DNA from: Phytopythium helicoides
Taxonomy: Eukaryota > Oomycota > Peronosporomycetes > Pythiales > Pythiaceae
Direction: 5' to 3'
Assembly: GCA_024867545.1 (NCBI GenBank)
Contig: JANFNE010000001.1
Span: 992,001-1,056,000, forward strand
Length of the DNA stretch: 64,000 nucleotides
Shown piece after piece: positions 52,569-63,267 of this stretch. How positions within the stretch are numbered: position 1 is the first letter of the stretch; each line of letters opens with the position of its first letter. The position numbers and the translations under genes are program-made. The notes beneath the pieces were generated by a model that had not been told where the DNA came from, did no database searches, and was given only the letters and a program-made list of their open reading frames with translations.

Positions 52569-53171
52569 ATGGTCGCTCCGCAGCTCAAGCTCACATACTT
52601 CCCCATCCCCGGCCGCGCCGAGCTCACGCGTCTCGTACTCCACTACGGCGGCATCGCGTTCGACGACTACCGCATCGGCTTCGACAAGCTCGCCGAGATC
52701 AAGCCGACGCTACCGCTTGGCCAAATACCGCTGCTCGAAGTCGACGGAGTCGTGTATGTGCAGAGCATTGCGATCGCGCGCTACGCCGGCAAGCTCGTCG
52801 GTGTCTACCCGACCGACCCACTGCAGGCGCTGCGCGTCGACATGGTCTCAGACACCTTCGCCGACCTGTCCGTGCCACTGACCGACATCCGCTTCGTGGA
52901 GAAGGACGAGGCGATCAAGGCGGAAAAGTCCAAGAAGTTCCTCGAGGAGACGCTTCCCAAGACGCTCAACGTGCTTCAAGGCTTTGTGCAAGGCAAGTTT
53001 GTCCTTGGCGACGATGTGTCGCTCGCGGACTTCCAGATCTACGACTTCATCACCAACAAGGTCAACACGACGTTCCCGTCCTTCGACATTGGCGCGTACC
53101 CGAAGCTCGCGAGCATTGTGGCGGATGTGAAGGCGCTGCCTGCTGTTGCCGCCTACCTCGACAAGAAGTAA
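52569..53171 (+). CDS. Sigma-like glutathione S-transferase, copy D
   Basis: 200 residues from ATG 52569. It combines features of copies A/B (DDYRIGF, GQIPLLEVDGVVYV) and of copy C (FPIPGR, SVPLTDIRF, ADVKALPAVAAYL), as expected if gene conversion has moved patches between copies. It carries FDKLAE where the others have FDKFAE. Intact, no introns. Function as for copy A. Confidence 0.93.
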   Translation: MVAPQLKLTYFPIPGRAELTRLVLHYGGIAFDDYRIGFDKLAEIKPTLPLGQIPLLEVDGVVYVQSIAIARYAGKLVGVYPTDPLQALRVDMVSDTFADLSVPLTDIRFVEKDEAIKAEKSKKFLEETLPKTLNVLQGFVQGKFVLGDDVSLADFQIYDFITNKVNTTFPSFDIGAYPKLASIVADVKALPAVAAYLDKK

Positions 53172-54270
53172 GTTTACGTACGTAGGTCTCGTTTGAACCT
53201 GTCCAAAACGTGGCGATTAGAGCTCAAAACACTCACCAGACCCACCTACTACGCTTTTTTCTTTCTTTCGCCCGATATGGGACTGAAAGCATGTTCCCTC
53301 TGACTCGATGATGATTGCACCGCAATAGCGCGACCATCAATGCGCTGACATTACCTACTCCATCGGATCGAACCCCCAAAACCACCACGAGAACGAGCTG
53401 TCGAGACCGGTGCCACTCCCGTGGATTTATCTGTAGGGTACTTCACATGTAAGCACTCGAAAGCACCTAATCGAACAACTGGTTGCCGCCGGAGGCGAAC
53501 AGCGTCCCTGTGCCCCTGTGCGCCGCCTTCCATTCCATTCCGCTGACTCATCTTTCTTTCTGCCAACGCACGCATTTATTTACGAGGCTAGGCATGTCAC
53601 TTCAACTTGACTCTGCATGGTGCATCGTACCACCCCCGCACGACACGACACGTTTGACTTGATTGACTTCTCCTCCGCGTGGGACCTCCGATCTTCCCGA
53701 CTCCGAGGCTCGAGTGGATCGGTTTGACGCTGACGTCAGCCGTCGAGAGGGAGCACACATCAAAGTCCCTCGATCAGGAGCGATCAGGAGCGTGGGCCGG
53801 TGGCGAGCTTACTCCGCTTCGCCCCGCGTCGCCTGGCGCACTCTGCTGCTCTATGGACCGCTGAACTGTGCGTCTACTGTAGTACTAAACGCTCTAATCT
53901 GACACCCGCAACGGGGTGGGATGGGATATGGAGAACACGCACGCTGTGGACTGTTGTGATGCATCTACAGTAGTGTACGACTGACACGCGCGCGCATTAC
54001 CAGCCAGCTGGCCGCGAAGCAGCAACCAGCGTGAAGCAACGCGCTGGCACCTCCGCTTGAGGCGAGTAAACACAATTTTTCCCCCCTCCTCTCAAAATTT
54101 GGCGGCGGACTGTCCGGCGCTCGCCTTGGGTGTCACGCGATGACGCCAAGCAACTTCAAAGTGACTTCAACCTCGGGTGTGTTGTTGTTGTTGTTTTGGA
54201 GTGGCGTCGAGCAGGACAGCACTCGCCACGGCACGACTGCGTCATGGAGCATGGATTGGTTGGTTGTCGC

Positions 54271-54830
54271 TCCTGTAGAGGGTTGTGTGTGGCGAGCCCT
54301 CATGTCCAGCCGTCGCGTTGCGTTGCAAGGGTGCGTCACGTCGGCTTCCGGCGCTGCAACTGAGATGACTGGCGTGGTGGCAGCTGCGATCCTACCGCGA
54401 CCCGCAAAAGTTCCCGCTCGCATATCTTCCTGCAGCTTATCGCCTCACTTCCGCCCTCCGCGGTTCCTCCGCAGCTGGAATTCAGGCGTACCGTACAAAC
54501 TTCAGCTGTCGACGCGTTCCATCTGCAACCCCGCCGCCAGTGTATGGGCCGCCGCCTGTCTCCCTTCCCGACGCTCATGGGGGTCGCCACTAGGCTTCTC
54601 GCTCACTAGCGCTCACCTCCATCGACACACGCGCCCGCGGCTTGCTGGATTGATTCCGAAATCTCGTCGGCGGTCCCACTGGCACTGATCTAAAGCCGTC
54701 CCACGGGCTCCTCCTCGCCTCGCTCGGACTGGGTACGTGACGACGCGCTGGGCCAGCGGCGGATTCCGAGTGCGCCGCGGAGGGCTCACACCTCGCCTTG
54801 CTCGCGGATGGAACCGCCAGACGCTCGGCC
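54271..54830. other. Upstream region of the START protein gene
   Basis: 560 bases from the end of the repeat to the start codon at 54831. The frames across it are short and not protein-like. It probably holds the promoter; TTCTCGCTCACT near 54596 is a possible initiator. Confidence 0.4.
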
Positions 54831-56279
54831 ATGAAGCTGCAGCTGCCGGCCGACACCTTCCCGACGCTCGAGCTCTCGCGCGAGGACATGGACAACATGG
54901 AGAGCGTCGCGTCCATGCTCGTGGACGCCGCCGTCGACGAGTACGCGGCCTTCCGACGCGCCAGCAGAGCAGGCGTCGCCGACCGCACGCGCTGGAAGCC
55001 GCTCAAGCACCGCGACGGCATCAGCGTCTACCACGAGCGCGTGGCCACCACGCCGACCATACGCTCCACTGCGCGCCGCACCACGACCGCGTCAAGGCTA
55101 CACAGCGACTCGGACTGCATACAGTCGCTGCTCGCCGTCGGATGCGTGCCCGGCACCACCAGAGACGCGCTGCTAGGCATGCTCAACGCCACGCGTGAGC
55201 AGGCGCACTTCAAGACGGCCTGCACGGGCGACGGCGTTGCGGACTCGCTCGTGCTCGCCTCCATCGTGCAGCCGTCGCCGACCAACCCGCAGCGACAGCT
55301 CATCGTCAAGTGGAGCGCCACTGGAGCGCGAGGGTCTACTGCTGCTGCACTCGCGCACCCGCTGAACCCCATCAAGGCGCGAGATGCCGTCTTCATCGAG
55401 TCGACGGGCATGGCGCTGTCCGAGGCTGGGGAGCAGATCGCCTACTGCCTCATCCACTCGGTCGAGATCCCCGGCATTCGCAAACTGCGGGAACACAACC
55501 TCGTGCGAGCCAACGTGTCTGTGTGCTGCCTGTTTAGACAGAAGCAGCCGGGCGTGCTTGAGATGTTTGTCAAGGGCTGCTTCGACCCACGGGGCAGCGT
55601 TCGACCGAGCATGACGCTCTCACACGCTGCGAATGCTTTGCTGTCTTTCCGGCATATTGTCCACTGTGCACAAATGAAGAAGCTGGTGTGGATGGTCGCG
55701 ACTGGGAGCGGAGACATCAAGTCTGCGGACGTCGGAGACCTCACGATGGCAACTCGGACGAGCTTGCTCAGCACGTTGACGAGCTCTTACCACGATCGCA
55801 CGTCGTCTGGCACCGAGACTAACCCTGCCAAGGGAATCCTGTCTAGTTCAACCACCTCATGCAGCTCCTGCCAAGGACGACTCCGTGGTAGTTCACCAAT
55901 TCCTCATCGTCGTCGCGTGTGCGATGTGTGTGACAACGCAATCTGCTCCGTTTGCGTTGTGCCTTCACACGTGTCAAGACGCGCGTTCTTCCGTGCTGTC
56001 GCTGCGAGACGAACCCCTAATATGAGCTCGAGCAGTGGCGCGGAGGAGTCGAGTACTCTCTTCGGCAGGAACGACGATCGGCTGGTAGTGTGCCGGTGCT
56101 GCTTCCGTGTCGCTGAGCGCACAGACGCGCTGGACGTGGCATTGGAAGACACTCGCCTCGCCATGGTGAGCTCCTCGGGCTTCGACAGTGCTCTCATGGC
56201 ATCAGCCACGTCGCTATTTTCTCTTATCAACTCGGACCGCTACGACAGCACCGACTGCTTCTTCTTCAACGTACATTGA
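54831..56279 (+). CDS. START domain protein with C-terminal cysteine-rich (FYVE-like) zinc finger
   Basis: 482 residues from ATG 54831 (MKLQLPADTFPTLELSREDM), a start typical of the large oomycete START-like family; the open frame upstream has no ATG. About residues 50-290 form the START-type lipid-binding fold (WKPLKHRDGISVYHERVAT, then VEIPGIRKLREHNLVRANVS and the ILWMV-like KKLVWMVATGS). About 340-430 hold paired cysteines (CSSCQGRL, CDVCDNAICSVC, CRCCFRVAE), a FYVE/RING-like zinc finger with its spacing stretched by a Ser-rich loop. Such proteins are thought to bind membranes or lipids; the ligand is unknown. Intact single exon. Confidence 0.85.
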   Translation: MKLQLPADTFPTLELSREDMDNMESVASMLVDAAVDEYAAFRRASRAGVADRTRWKPLKHRDGISVYHERVATTPTIRSTARRTTTASRLHSDSDCIQSLLAVGCVPGTTRDALLGMLNATREQAHFKTACTGDGVADSLVLASIVQPSPTNPQRQLIVKWSATGARGSTAAALAHPLNPIKARDAVFIESTGMALSEAGEQIAYCLIHSVEIPGIRKLREHNLVRANVSVCCLFRQKQPGVLEMFVKGCFDPRGSVRPSMTLSHAANALLSFRHIVHCAQMKKLVWMVATGSGDIKSADVGDLTMATRTSLLSTLTSSYHDRTSSGTETNPAKGILSSSTTSCSSCQGRLRGSSPIPHRRRVCDVCDNAICSVCVVPSHVSRRAFFRAVAARRTPNMSSSSGAEESSTLFGRNDDRLVVCRCCFRVAERTDALDVALEDTRLAMVSSSGFDSALMASATSLFSLINSDRYDSTDCFFFNVH

Positions 56280-56624
56280 GGGAGGCTAGGATAGCGCTCA
56301 TTGCGTCGGATCGCATACTACGCGTGGCCGCATTACCGTATCATCATTATCTATGTGGAGGGCATCGGGCTCTCCCAACTCGTCGGTAGAAGACAGTTTT
56401 CTCGTCCCATCAACATGTTTGGTTCATGCTCAATCCCGTCGTTGTTGTTGTCGAACTGATAACGATGCATCTCTTGATTGCTCACTTGCTCACTTTTGAT
56501 GGGGTCGGATCGGTCCATCACTTCTATCGACAGACATCATCCAGTCACTTAGACGATTGCGCACCACAGATACTTTCTCCCAACGTTCCGTCATGATGGC
56601 GGCATAAAGCAACATTTCGCTGTG
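56280..56624. other. Intergenic, START gene to FAHD gene
   Basis: 345 bases between two genes on the plus strand; no further gene or repeat visible. Confidence 0.45.
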
Positions 56625-57544
56625 ATGACACTGCTTTCTCACTCGCTTGTAGCAACTCGGTTGGTCCGCTTCATCGATGAGAATGGAGTAGCTCGGTGCG
56701 GGCAGCCAGAGACCCAAGACATGAACACCGCGACGACTACGGCATTGTTGGTAGAGGGCGATGATCCACTTGGCTCTCGACTTCTTACTGGAGAACGAGC
56801 TGCCGTAATGCAGCTTTTGCCACCAGTTCAGCCGACGCAAATCCTAGCAATTGGCCTCAACTACCATCAGCATGCCATGGAAACCAAACAGCCCGAGCCG
56901 AAGTATCCGGTGGTGTTCACAAAGGGACTCAATACGGTGCAGCGTCCGAATGGGCCGATCGTGATCCCGTCGGTCGCATCAGATCCTCCCGAAGTCGACT
57001 ACGAATGCGAACTAGCGGTTGTGCTGGGTGAAAATTGTCGAGACGTCAGCGAGGAAGATGCACTCCGTTTTGTTGCGGGCTACACATGCGCAAACGATGT
57101 GTCAGCGAGACGCTGGCAACTGGAGCGAGGTGACTTGTGGCGCTCTAAGAACTTTGACACGTTCTGCCCACTCGGCCCGGTTCTCGTTACTCCAGAGGAA
57201 ATCTCAGACCCGCAAACACTTGCAATTACCACACGAGTAAACCAAGAACTGATGCAAAACTCCACCACTGGTGACATGATCTTCTCGGTCGCGAAATTGA
57301 TAAGCGAGCTGTCCAACGGCGTCACGCTCTCGCGAGGAACAGTGATTCTGACGGGAACGCCTGGGGTAAGACTGACTTCTTTTTGTATTTTGGAATGTAC
57401 CAGCGAGTAACGTTTTACGGTCCTTAGGGCGTGGGTTTTAGGCGAGCTCCACCGGTGTTTCTTCAGCCTGGAGACGAGGTAGAGGTATCGATCGAGAGAA
57501 TCGGGAAGCTCGTCAACTCTGTGACAACAGCAACAAACTTTTGA
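56625..57544 (+). CDS. FAHD2: Fumarylacetoacetate hydrolase domain protein, FAHD2-like
   Basis: 285 residues in two exons, 56625-57365 and 57428-57544, with a 62-base GT-AG intron. The FAH fold runs from about residue 70: [30 protein letters not shown] with the metal-binding Glu residues, [14 protein letters not shown], the [12 protein letters not shown] active-site loop, and [27 protein letters not shown] at the end. The family includes acylpyruvases and oxaloacetate tautomerases; the substrate here is not decided by sequence. The start ATG 56625 is the first in frame. No clear mitochondrial presequence. Confidence 0.9.
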
Positions 57545-57724
57545 GCCAACGTTTTCTACCTCATGGAGAAGTTCTGAAATCTTGTTGGATGCTTGAGGAC
57601 TAATAGTTCAATAGTGGATACACTTGTCTCTCGCGACTGAGCACTGCCTTCAATGCACGTTTGGCTGACTCCTTAGCCAAGCAAATTTGAACGAGAAATC
57701 GTTCCCTTTAAGCAATAGGGTGAG

Positions 57725-59606
57725 TCAGTATCTACATTCGTCACCGAAACAACTCAGATGTCGTAGCTTACCGAAGTGGCTGAGCGAAGACTGCGTTGCG
57801 TAGACTAACCAAACCAAGAGCATTGATTGTGCGTGTACTGCATCACGTGTAAGCACAAATGCAAGTTGCTGCATCGGAGATATGCGGAATGATCTGTAAA
57901 GACTCCAAAGGATCACAGCCAATGAGGTAAACTCGACAAATGTATAGACGAAAACGTTGAAAACAGTGCGCGCGAGATGATCTGCGTCCATACCCGCAAA
58001 CTGCGCGTAGTACACTCGGTTGGGAAGGTGAAACATAATGACGAGATATAGTGCTGTTGGAACAAGTAAGAGCGTTGTGTGATTAGAATGGAATTATAAC
58101 GGCAGGGAGGAGCAACGTACAGTAGAGAAAAGGAACGACCACTTCGACATACTCGACAAGGATCATAAATTCCACCGCACTGAGCAGGTTGAGTACAAAC
58201 ACTGCGTAACTGCGATCTGGATGTTCAATTTTCTTCGTATCAGACGAGTGGCAGTCTGTGTTTGTAACAACGTGGGAGCTAGGTGCCACAGAATCAGCCC
58301 ACCGCCAAGCAACAGGGTGCACATGGCTTTGGGACGATTGCTCGACTCCGTGGGCTGCTTGAGCACAACAACATTTCCCCCTCTCTACAGCTATGATTTG
58401 TGGCATATTGGCAGGTTGCACTTGCTTGAAAATGCGTCTTGAGAGTGTGCCTATGCATATCAGGAAATACCAGGAGGTTGGGCTTTTCACCTGATAGCTC
58501 AAAGAAACCGCAGTCGCCTGGCTGGAAAAACTGTCTAAGCCATATCTCTCAATTATATTGGCGACTTCGTCGAGTAGATTCACACATGGTCTTGAGAAGC
58601 TCTCGTCTTTGCTTGCTTCAAAGACACGCTTGCGAATACCAACAAGCTTCACTGCGGCTGCGCGAATTTCACGCAATGTTAGAGCTGTCATTAGCATTTT
58701 TGACAAAGCAAGGCCGACGGAAAGCACCAACGACGGTCGAAATTGCATGCAAAAAGCTGCAAAGAGAGCGCCAAGTATATCGGCGTTGAATACAACGTAC
58801 AATACCGTGAGCTCATCCCCGTTGTTTGCCTTGCGCACTAGCTTTTGAAAGATGCGTCGGTTTATCAGCTTTATAATCGGCAGAAGGCAGAAGAACATAG
58901 CATGAGCTATTTCACCACCTGGTATGAGAGTGAACAAGTGAAAGTAGAGCGAATATGCGACGACAATTAGGGCTTGACAAGAAAAAAAAAGACCAGCCCT
59001 CACGACGTCGGCAGCAGCAGCTGGGTTGGCTCGGATCAATGGATACCACGGAATACCCAGCAACAAAGTTTCGAGCAGCAAATGCGACGGCCCACACGCT
59101 ACAAGTGTGAACGGAACCGGGAACCCGATCGTCAATGCCAACATATAGGCAAAGCTTGTGTTGGCCACGGCTACCAGAAGCCCAGAGAAAACGATACGGC
59201 TGGCTGACGAAGGTAAACTCGGGCCAACTTGATGGCAAAACTGCTGTAGCAAAGCCAAGCATAAGGCGAAGTAGACGATGAATACTCGGAGAAAAAAGCT
59301 TTCGTTTGCATCGAGTCCTGCATTTGGTGAATTTAGTGGCACAACCTCGACGAACGTGATCGCTGCCAGACTCGGTAGAGGAGTGAGAACGATCACGCTG
59401 ATCACTTTCCACGACTCAGTTGAGTTGATGTAAGTTCGAAGGGCAAAGAGTCTTCGCGTAGGATATCTTCCTCTCCACTTGACTTGAACTATCATCCACA
59501 GCCGACGTAAGGCTACGTTGATGCAATGAATTCCGATGGCGTCTTCCCGGGTCTCAATCATCTTGGCCGACCAGCAGTTAGGTGAGCCAAAACTTGGAGT
59601 GAGCAT
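57725..59606 (-). CDS. Oomycete-type multi-pass transmembrane protein
   Basis: 604 residues in two exons, 58121-59606 and 57725-58053, joined by a 67-base intron (phase 1). Start ATG 59606 (MLTPSFGSPN); the later Met at 59561 is possible. The motif WRGRYPTRRLFALRTYINST, then VISVIVLTPLPSLAAITFVE and about ten hydrophobic segments follow a pattern I know from a large family of uncharacterised Phytophthora and Pythium membrane proteins. A central soluble stretch of about 130 residues separates two membrane halves. Function unknown. Confidence 0.8.
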
Positions 59607-59875
59607 TGATAGCCTTGGTGAATAAAAATACCGCTTGTGATCGGTCCCCCTTCTGAAACGATCGTCCAAATCGAGCCGAGGAAGCTGTCCACTGTCGATT
59701 CGTTCTCCAGTTGGCGTCCTTGACCTGGTTGAAGTGCCTCATAACACACGTCACAGGTTAGGTTCGCATAATTTCAGCAATATACTATAACATTAATTAA
59801 ACTACAAAGAATACCCTCAGTACCATTTCGTGGCTGGCATCGGCTCGCATTAGGACCGCCCGCCCCCGCTGGAAA

Positions 59876-60781
59876 ATGCTCGCGCGCTCGGCCCAGCAGC
59901 TCTCGCAGGCGGCGCAGGCGCCGCTGGCGGCCCGCAAGCTGCTCGCGCGCTCGTTCGGGTGCGTTTGCGCTCCCTCCTGGCGCTTTTCCGGGCGAAATCG
60001 GCGCCAAACTGACCGAGTTGCGATGGTTTTCGTCAACGCTTCGCGCCCGCAGCCACCGCGTCAACATGGTGCTCAAGCAGGACGTGCCCAAGCTGGGCTT
60101 CCGCGGCGAGGAGGTGACGGTCAAGGCCGGCTACGCGCGCAACTTCCTGTACCCGGAGAAGCTGGCCGTGTACGCGACGGACGCGAACCGCGAGAAGTTC
60201 AAGGTGGACAAGCAGTCGGTGGACGAGGCCGAGCTCGAGAAGGAGCGCGCGCTCAAGACCATCATGGAGCGTCTCGAGAGCGTCGAGGTGCTCTTCAAGC
60301 GCCACACGGCCGCGCGCGGCGACCAGAACATGCACAGCCAAGTCACGTGCGTGGGCAGCGGCTGTGAGCGCGATGGCATTGTCGCTCTGGATGCTGACGG
60401 CTGTGTGTGTGTGTGTCTGTATCTGTGCTTTGCAGGGCGCAGAACATCTCCGACATGCTGGAGAAGCAGCACGGTATCATCGTGGGCGTCGCGCGTATTG
60501 ACCTGCCGACCCCCATCAAGGTGAGGACGAGCGCTGCTGCTTGTGGATATGTGAGGGACCCTTCTCTCTGACTGCTCTTGGCGTTGTTGTCGCTGCAGAC
60601 GCTGGGCACGCACACTGTCAAGGTGCGCGTAGACGACGCGATCGAGGCGGAGCACGCGGCTAAGGAGGCTGCCGCGAGCCCTGAGACGGCTGCTGAGGGC
60701 GCCGAGGCTGCCGAGGACCTCAAGAAGGGTCCGTCCAAGAAGAAGGAGGTCAAGCTCACGGTCGTCGTGACCCGGCGGTAA
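59876..60781 (+). CDS. MRPL9: Mitochondrial ribosomal protein bL9m
   Basis: 214 residues in four exons: 59876-59958, 60053-60346, 60436-60520 and 60599-60781, all in phase. Exon 1 is a presequence (MLARSAQQLSQAAQAPLAAR). Exon 2 has the bL9 N-terminal domain and signature (VLKQDVPKLGFRGEEVTVKA, GYARNFLYPEKLAVYAT). The last exons give the C-terminal domain (ISDMLEKQHGIIV, TLGTHTVKVRV) and an Ala/Lys-rich tail. Protein of the large mitoribosomal subunit. Intron 2 ends in a short TG repeat (about 60400-60418). Confidence 0.93.
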
Positions 60782-61145
60782 GCATCGGGTCGCGTTTAGC
60801 GGCGAGGACGGCAGTGACGGCGTAGATGGAGGCGGCCAGTCAGCGAGGACTGCAGTCAGCACCAGAGCTGAGCGTTCCTTGCTGCTGGCCGCAGGTCGCT
60901 GGAGCAGGCCGCGGAATGCTAGAGTAAAGGAAGCAAACACGCACGTATCAAATGGACGAGCAATCGCAGCGCTCGCTCGAAGTGTTGGTGTCCGACGAGA
61001 ACTGAGCTTGGCGCGCTCGAGCAGCTCGACATGGCGCGTTCTGGCGGCAACTTGTGTCGCCTGAGTGTAGGTCGAGCGCAATGGAGCATGCTAGCATGAG
61101 CTCACTTCTCCATTGAAGCGCCGGGTGAGACTCGAGAATCGCCGC
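60782..61145. other. Intergenic, bL9m to MGMT
   Basis: 364 bases between two plus-strand genes. Contains the candidate MGMT core promoter at 61099. No other feature seen. Confidence 0.45.
61099..61116 (+). promoter_or_regulatory. Candidate oomycete core promoter, MGMT
   Basis: AGCTCACTTCTCCATTGA, 30 bases before the start codon; 17 of 18 bases equal the block before the GST genes. Confidence 0.5.
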
Positions 61146-61860
61146 ATGCGGACGACGACGACGCGGCAGGCGGCCGCCAAGGCCAAGGCTCGCGTGGGGA
61201 GCAGCAAGCAGAGCGGCAAAGCCACCGCCAAGGCGAGCGCCACCGAGCACATCGAGTGGCGCGGGCGGCGCATCACCAAGTTCGGTAACGGATGCGCTTG
61301 GCGCTGGGGAAGAGAGGTGTCGTGCTGATATTCCGGCGACTGTGGCAGAGTCGCGCGTGTACGAGATCATCTCGACGGTGCGCGAGCTGCGATTGCATCA
61401 CGGAGGGCGTGGCTGACAAGAGGGCATCACTCGCGTTGGCAGATCCCAGCGGGCAAAGTCAGCACGTACGGGGAGGTGGCGCGAGCGCTGAGCTCGGGGC
61501 CGCGGCCGGTTGGCCAGGCGTTGCGGGTGGGCGCTTGGATGGTCGTTCGGCTCTCATGATGCGTGGTACCGACCTTCGTTTGCTGCATTTGCTAATGCAG
61601 AAGAACCCGTTCGCGCCTGAAGTGCCGTGCCACCGAGTGATTGCAGCCTCACGCGAGATCGGAGGCTTCATGGGTGTGGCGATGACGGTCGCTGCTACTA
61701 GAGAAGTGTTTCTGACTGACCATGAACGCTATTGGTAGGCTCCATTGGCGATGAGGACGCCAATATCTGCAAGAAGCGCGAGCTGTTGACGAAAGAGGGC
61801 GTCATCTTTACGCCGGACCGCAAGATTGACGAGAGCTGCCTTCACATTTTCAAGTCGTGA
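61146..61860 (+). CDS. MGMT: O6-alkylguanine-DNA alkyltransferase (MGMT)
   Basis: 148 residues in five small exons: 61146-61284, 61349-61377 (only 29 bases), 61443-61526, 61601-61673 and 61739-61860, all in phase with GT-AG introns. It removes alkyl groups from O6 of guanine by suicide transfer to Cys. The DNA-binding winged helix shows IPAGKVSTYGEVARAL and PRPVGQALRKNPF with the Arg that flips the base; the acceptor is Cys94 in PCHRV; IGGFMGS follows. Only a short basic N-terminus replaces the Ada-like N-domain of longer homologues. The Cys is present, so it is a true transferase and not the alkyltransferase-like type. Confidence 0.93.
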
Positions 61861-61965
61861 TGGAGAGTGGTTCGACCATCTTGCAGGCTCTAGCATAGCT
61901 CTTCAGGCATTTATCTACTGACTGAAGGAACACGCAGCATTCCCAATGTTGTCTTGACGTGGAGC

Positions 61966-63078
61966 TCATATCCGGTCGGTTGGTTGCAGGTATCGCCACT
62001 GACCCACTGGCAACTTGCCGAGCTTGAGCTCGCCGATCCGCACGCGCTTGAGCGCCATCACGCGCAGCCCCACGTGGTCGCACATGCGCCGAATGTGGCG
62101 ATTCTTCCCCTCGGTCAGGATCACACGCAGCTGATTGGCGTTGAGCACCTCGACCGACTTGGCGCGGTAGGTGACACCTTCGGTTGTAACTCCTGCGCGG
62201 AGCTGCCGCAGCTTGCGCTCGAGCTCAGGCGTCGGTGGGTCCAGCGTCATGTCGACTCGGACCAGGTACTCCTTCTCAACGCCGCCCTTGGGGTCTAGCA
62301 GACGCTTTGCCAGTGTTCCTGAAGACACTTTTGTCAGACTTTCTCCATGTCAACCTCATTAGCCTCCATCCTTCCTACCGTCCTGGGTAAACACCAGTAG
62401 ACCTGTAGAGTTTACATCAAGGCGGCCGCAGACCGCCATCTTGCTAAGGTTCACAGGCTCCTCTTTTGCCATCGGAGACCGCTGCTTTCGCCGCAGCGGG
62501 TCCTGGAACTCGTTGGCGAAGGTGAGCAGCGTGACGGCAGGCTTGTGGTTGTCCTCTGGCTGGGCCGACACGACACCTAGTGGCTTGTTGAGCACCACTG
62601 TCACCTTGCGTCGCTGGTGACGCTGCGCCGGAGCCGCCAGCTCCACGACGCTGTCTTCCGGCACCTTGAGCCAGTCGCCCTGCACAGGCTCGCCGTTCAC
62701 GAGCACCGCGCCGCCCTGAATGTACGCCTCGGCCTCGCGTCTCGAGCACAACCCTGCACCACACACAGCTCGGTGAGAAACGCAACTCAACGAGCGCAGA
62801 ACCAGCGTCAACTAGGATGGACTACCGCGCTGCGCCATGAGCTTGGCGAGTCGAACCATGCCGTCTCCGCTGTCTGCAGCCTTGGCTTCTTCGCTTTTCA
62901 CCACCGGAACGTCCACCTTGGGGCGTCTGTCGCTGCTCTTGGGGCCCCCGCCACGGCCATCGGAGCGCCAGCGAGTCGGAAAGCAGCAGCGCAGCGCGTG
63001 TTCGTTGCCGAGAGCTCGAGCCGCGGCCGGAGCAGCGGGCGTCAGCCGCCGAGCCGACGCAAGCACCGCTGCCAGCAT
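61966..63078 (-). CDS. RsuA/RluB-family pseudouridine synthase
   Basis: 326 residues in three exons, 62826-63078, 62379-62753 and 61966-62318, in phase. Exon 1 starts with an Ala/Arg-rich organelle-type presequence (MLAAVLASARRLTPAAP), then the S4 RNA-binding domain spans the first intron (VRLAKLMAQRG-LCSRREAEAYI). Then NKPLGVVSA, the catalytic GRLDVNSTGLLVF with its Asp, KEYLVRVD, and EGKNRHIRRM. It isomerises uridine in rRNA, probably mitochondrial. Convergent with MGMT, 105 bases apart. A longer N-terminus from an upstream ATG (63144) is open but less like a presequence. Confidence 0.9.
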
Positions 63079-63267
63079 GACCAAGCGAATTATTATCTGG
63101 AATATCTGGGCGATGTAATATAGTACTGACAAAGACATGACCATGATAATACGGAATGAAATATTTGAAATGCATCACCAATGTGAATTGAAGTGCTCCG
63201 CCCATCAAGCGGTGGGGCAACAAGGTTCATAGATATCGGCGGAAAGAACCGAGGTGATCGCATCACC

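Larger units (their letters stand above)
52171..54270 (+). repeat. GST palindrome 2, right arm (arm D), with extended flank
   Basis: 52171 to about 53596 pairs with arm C. From there to about 54270 it matches the outer flank of arm A (14330-14786 and beyond) in inverted orientation, including the TGACGCCAAGCAACTTCAAA and GTCGAGCAGGACAGCA blocks. A and D are therefore the outermost pair around the whole 14-54 kb island. Confidence 0.88.

Noticed and set aside
54140..54688. 182-codon frame upstream of the START gene
   Set aside because: Begins inside the GST repeat flank and has no conserved pattern; ends before the real start codon.
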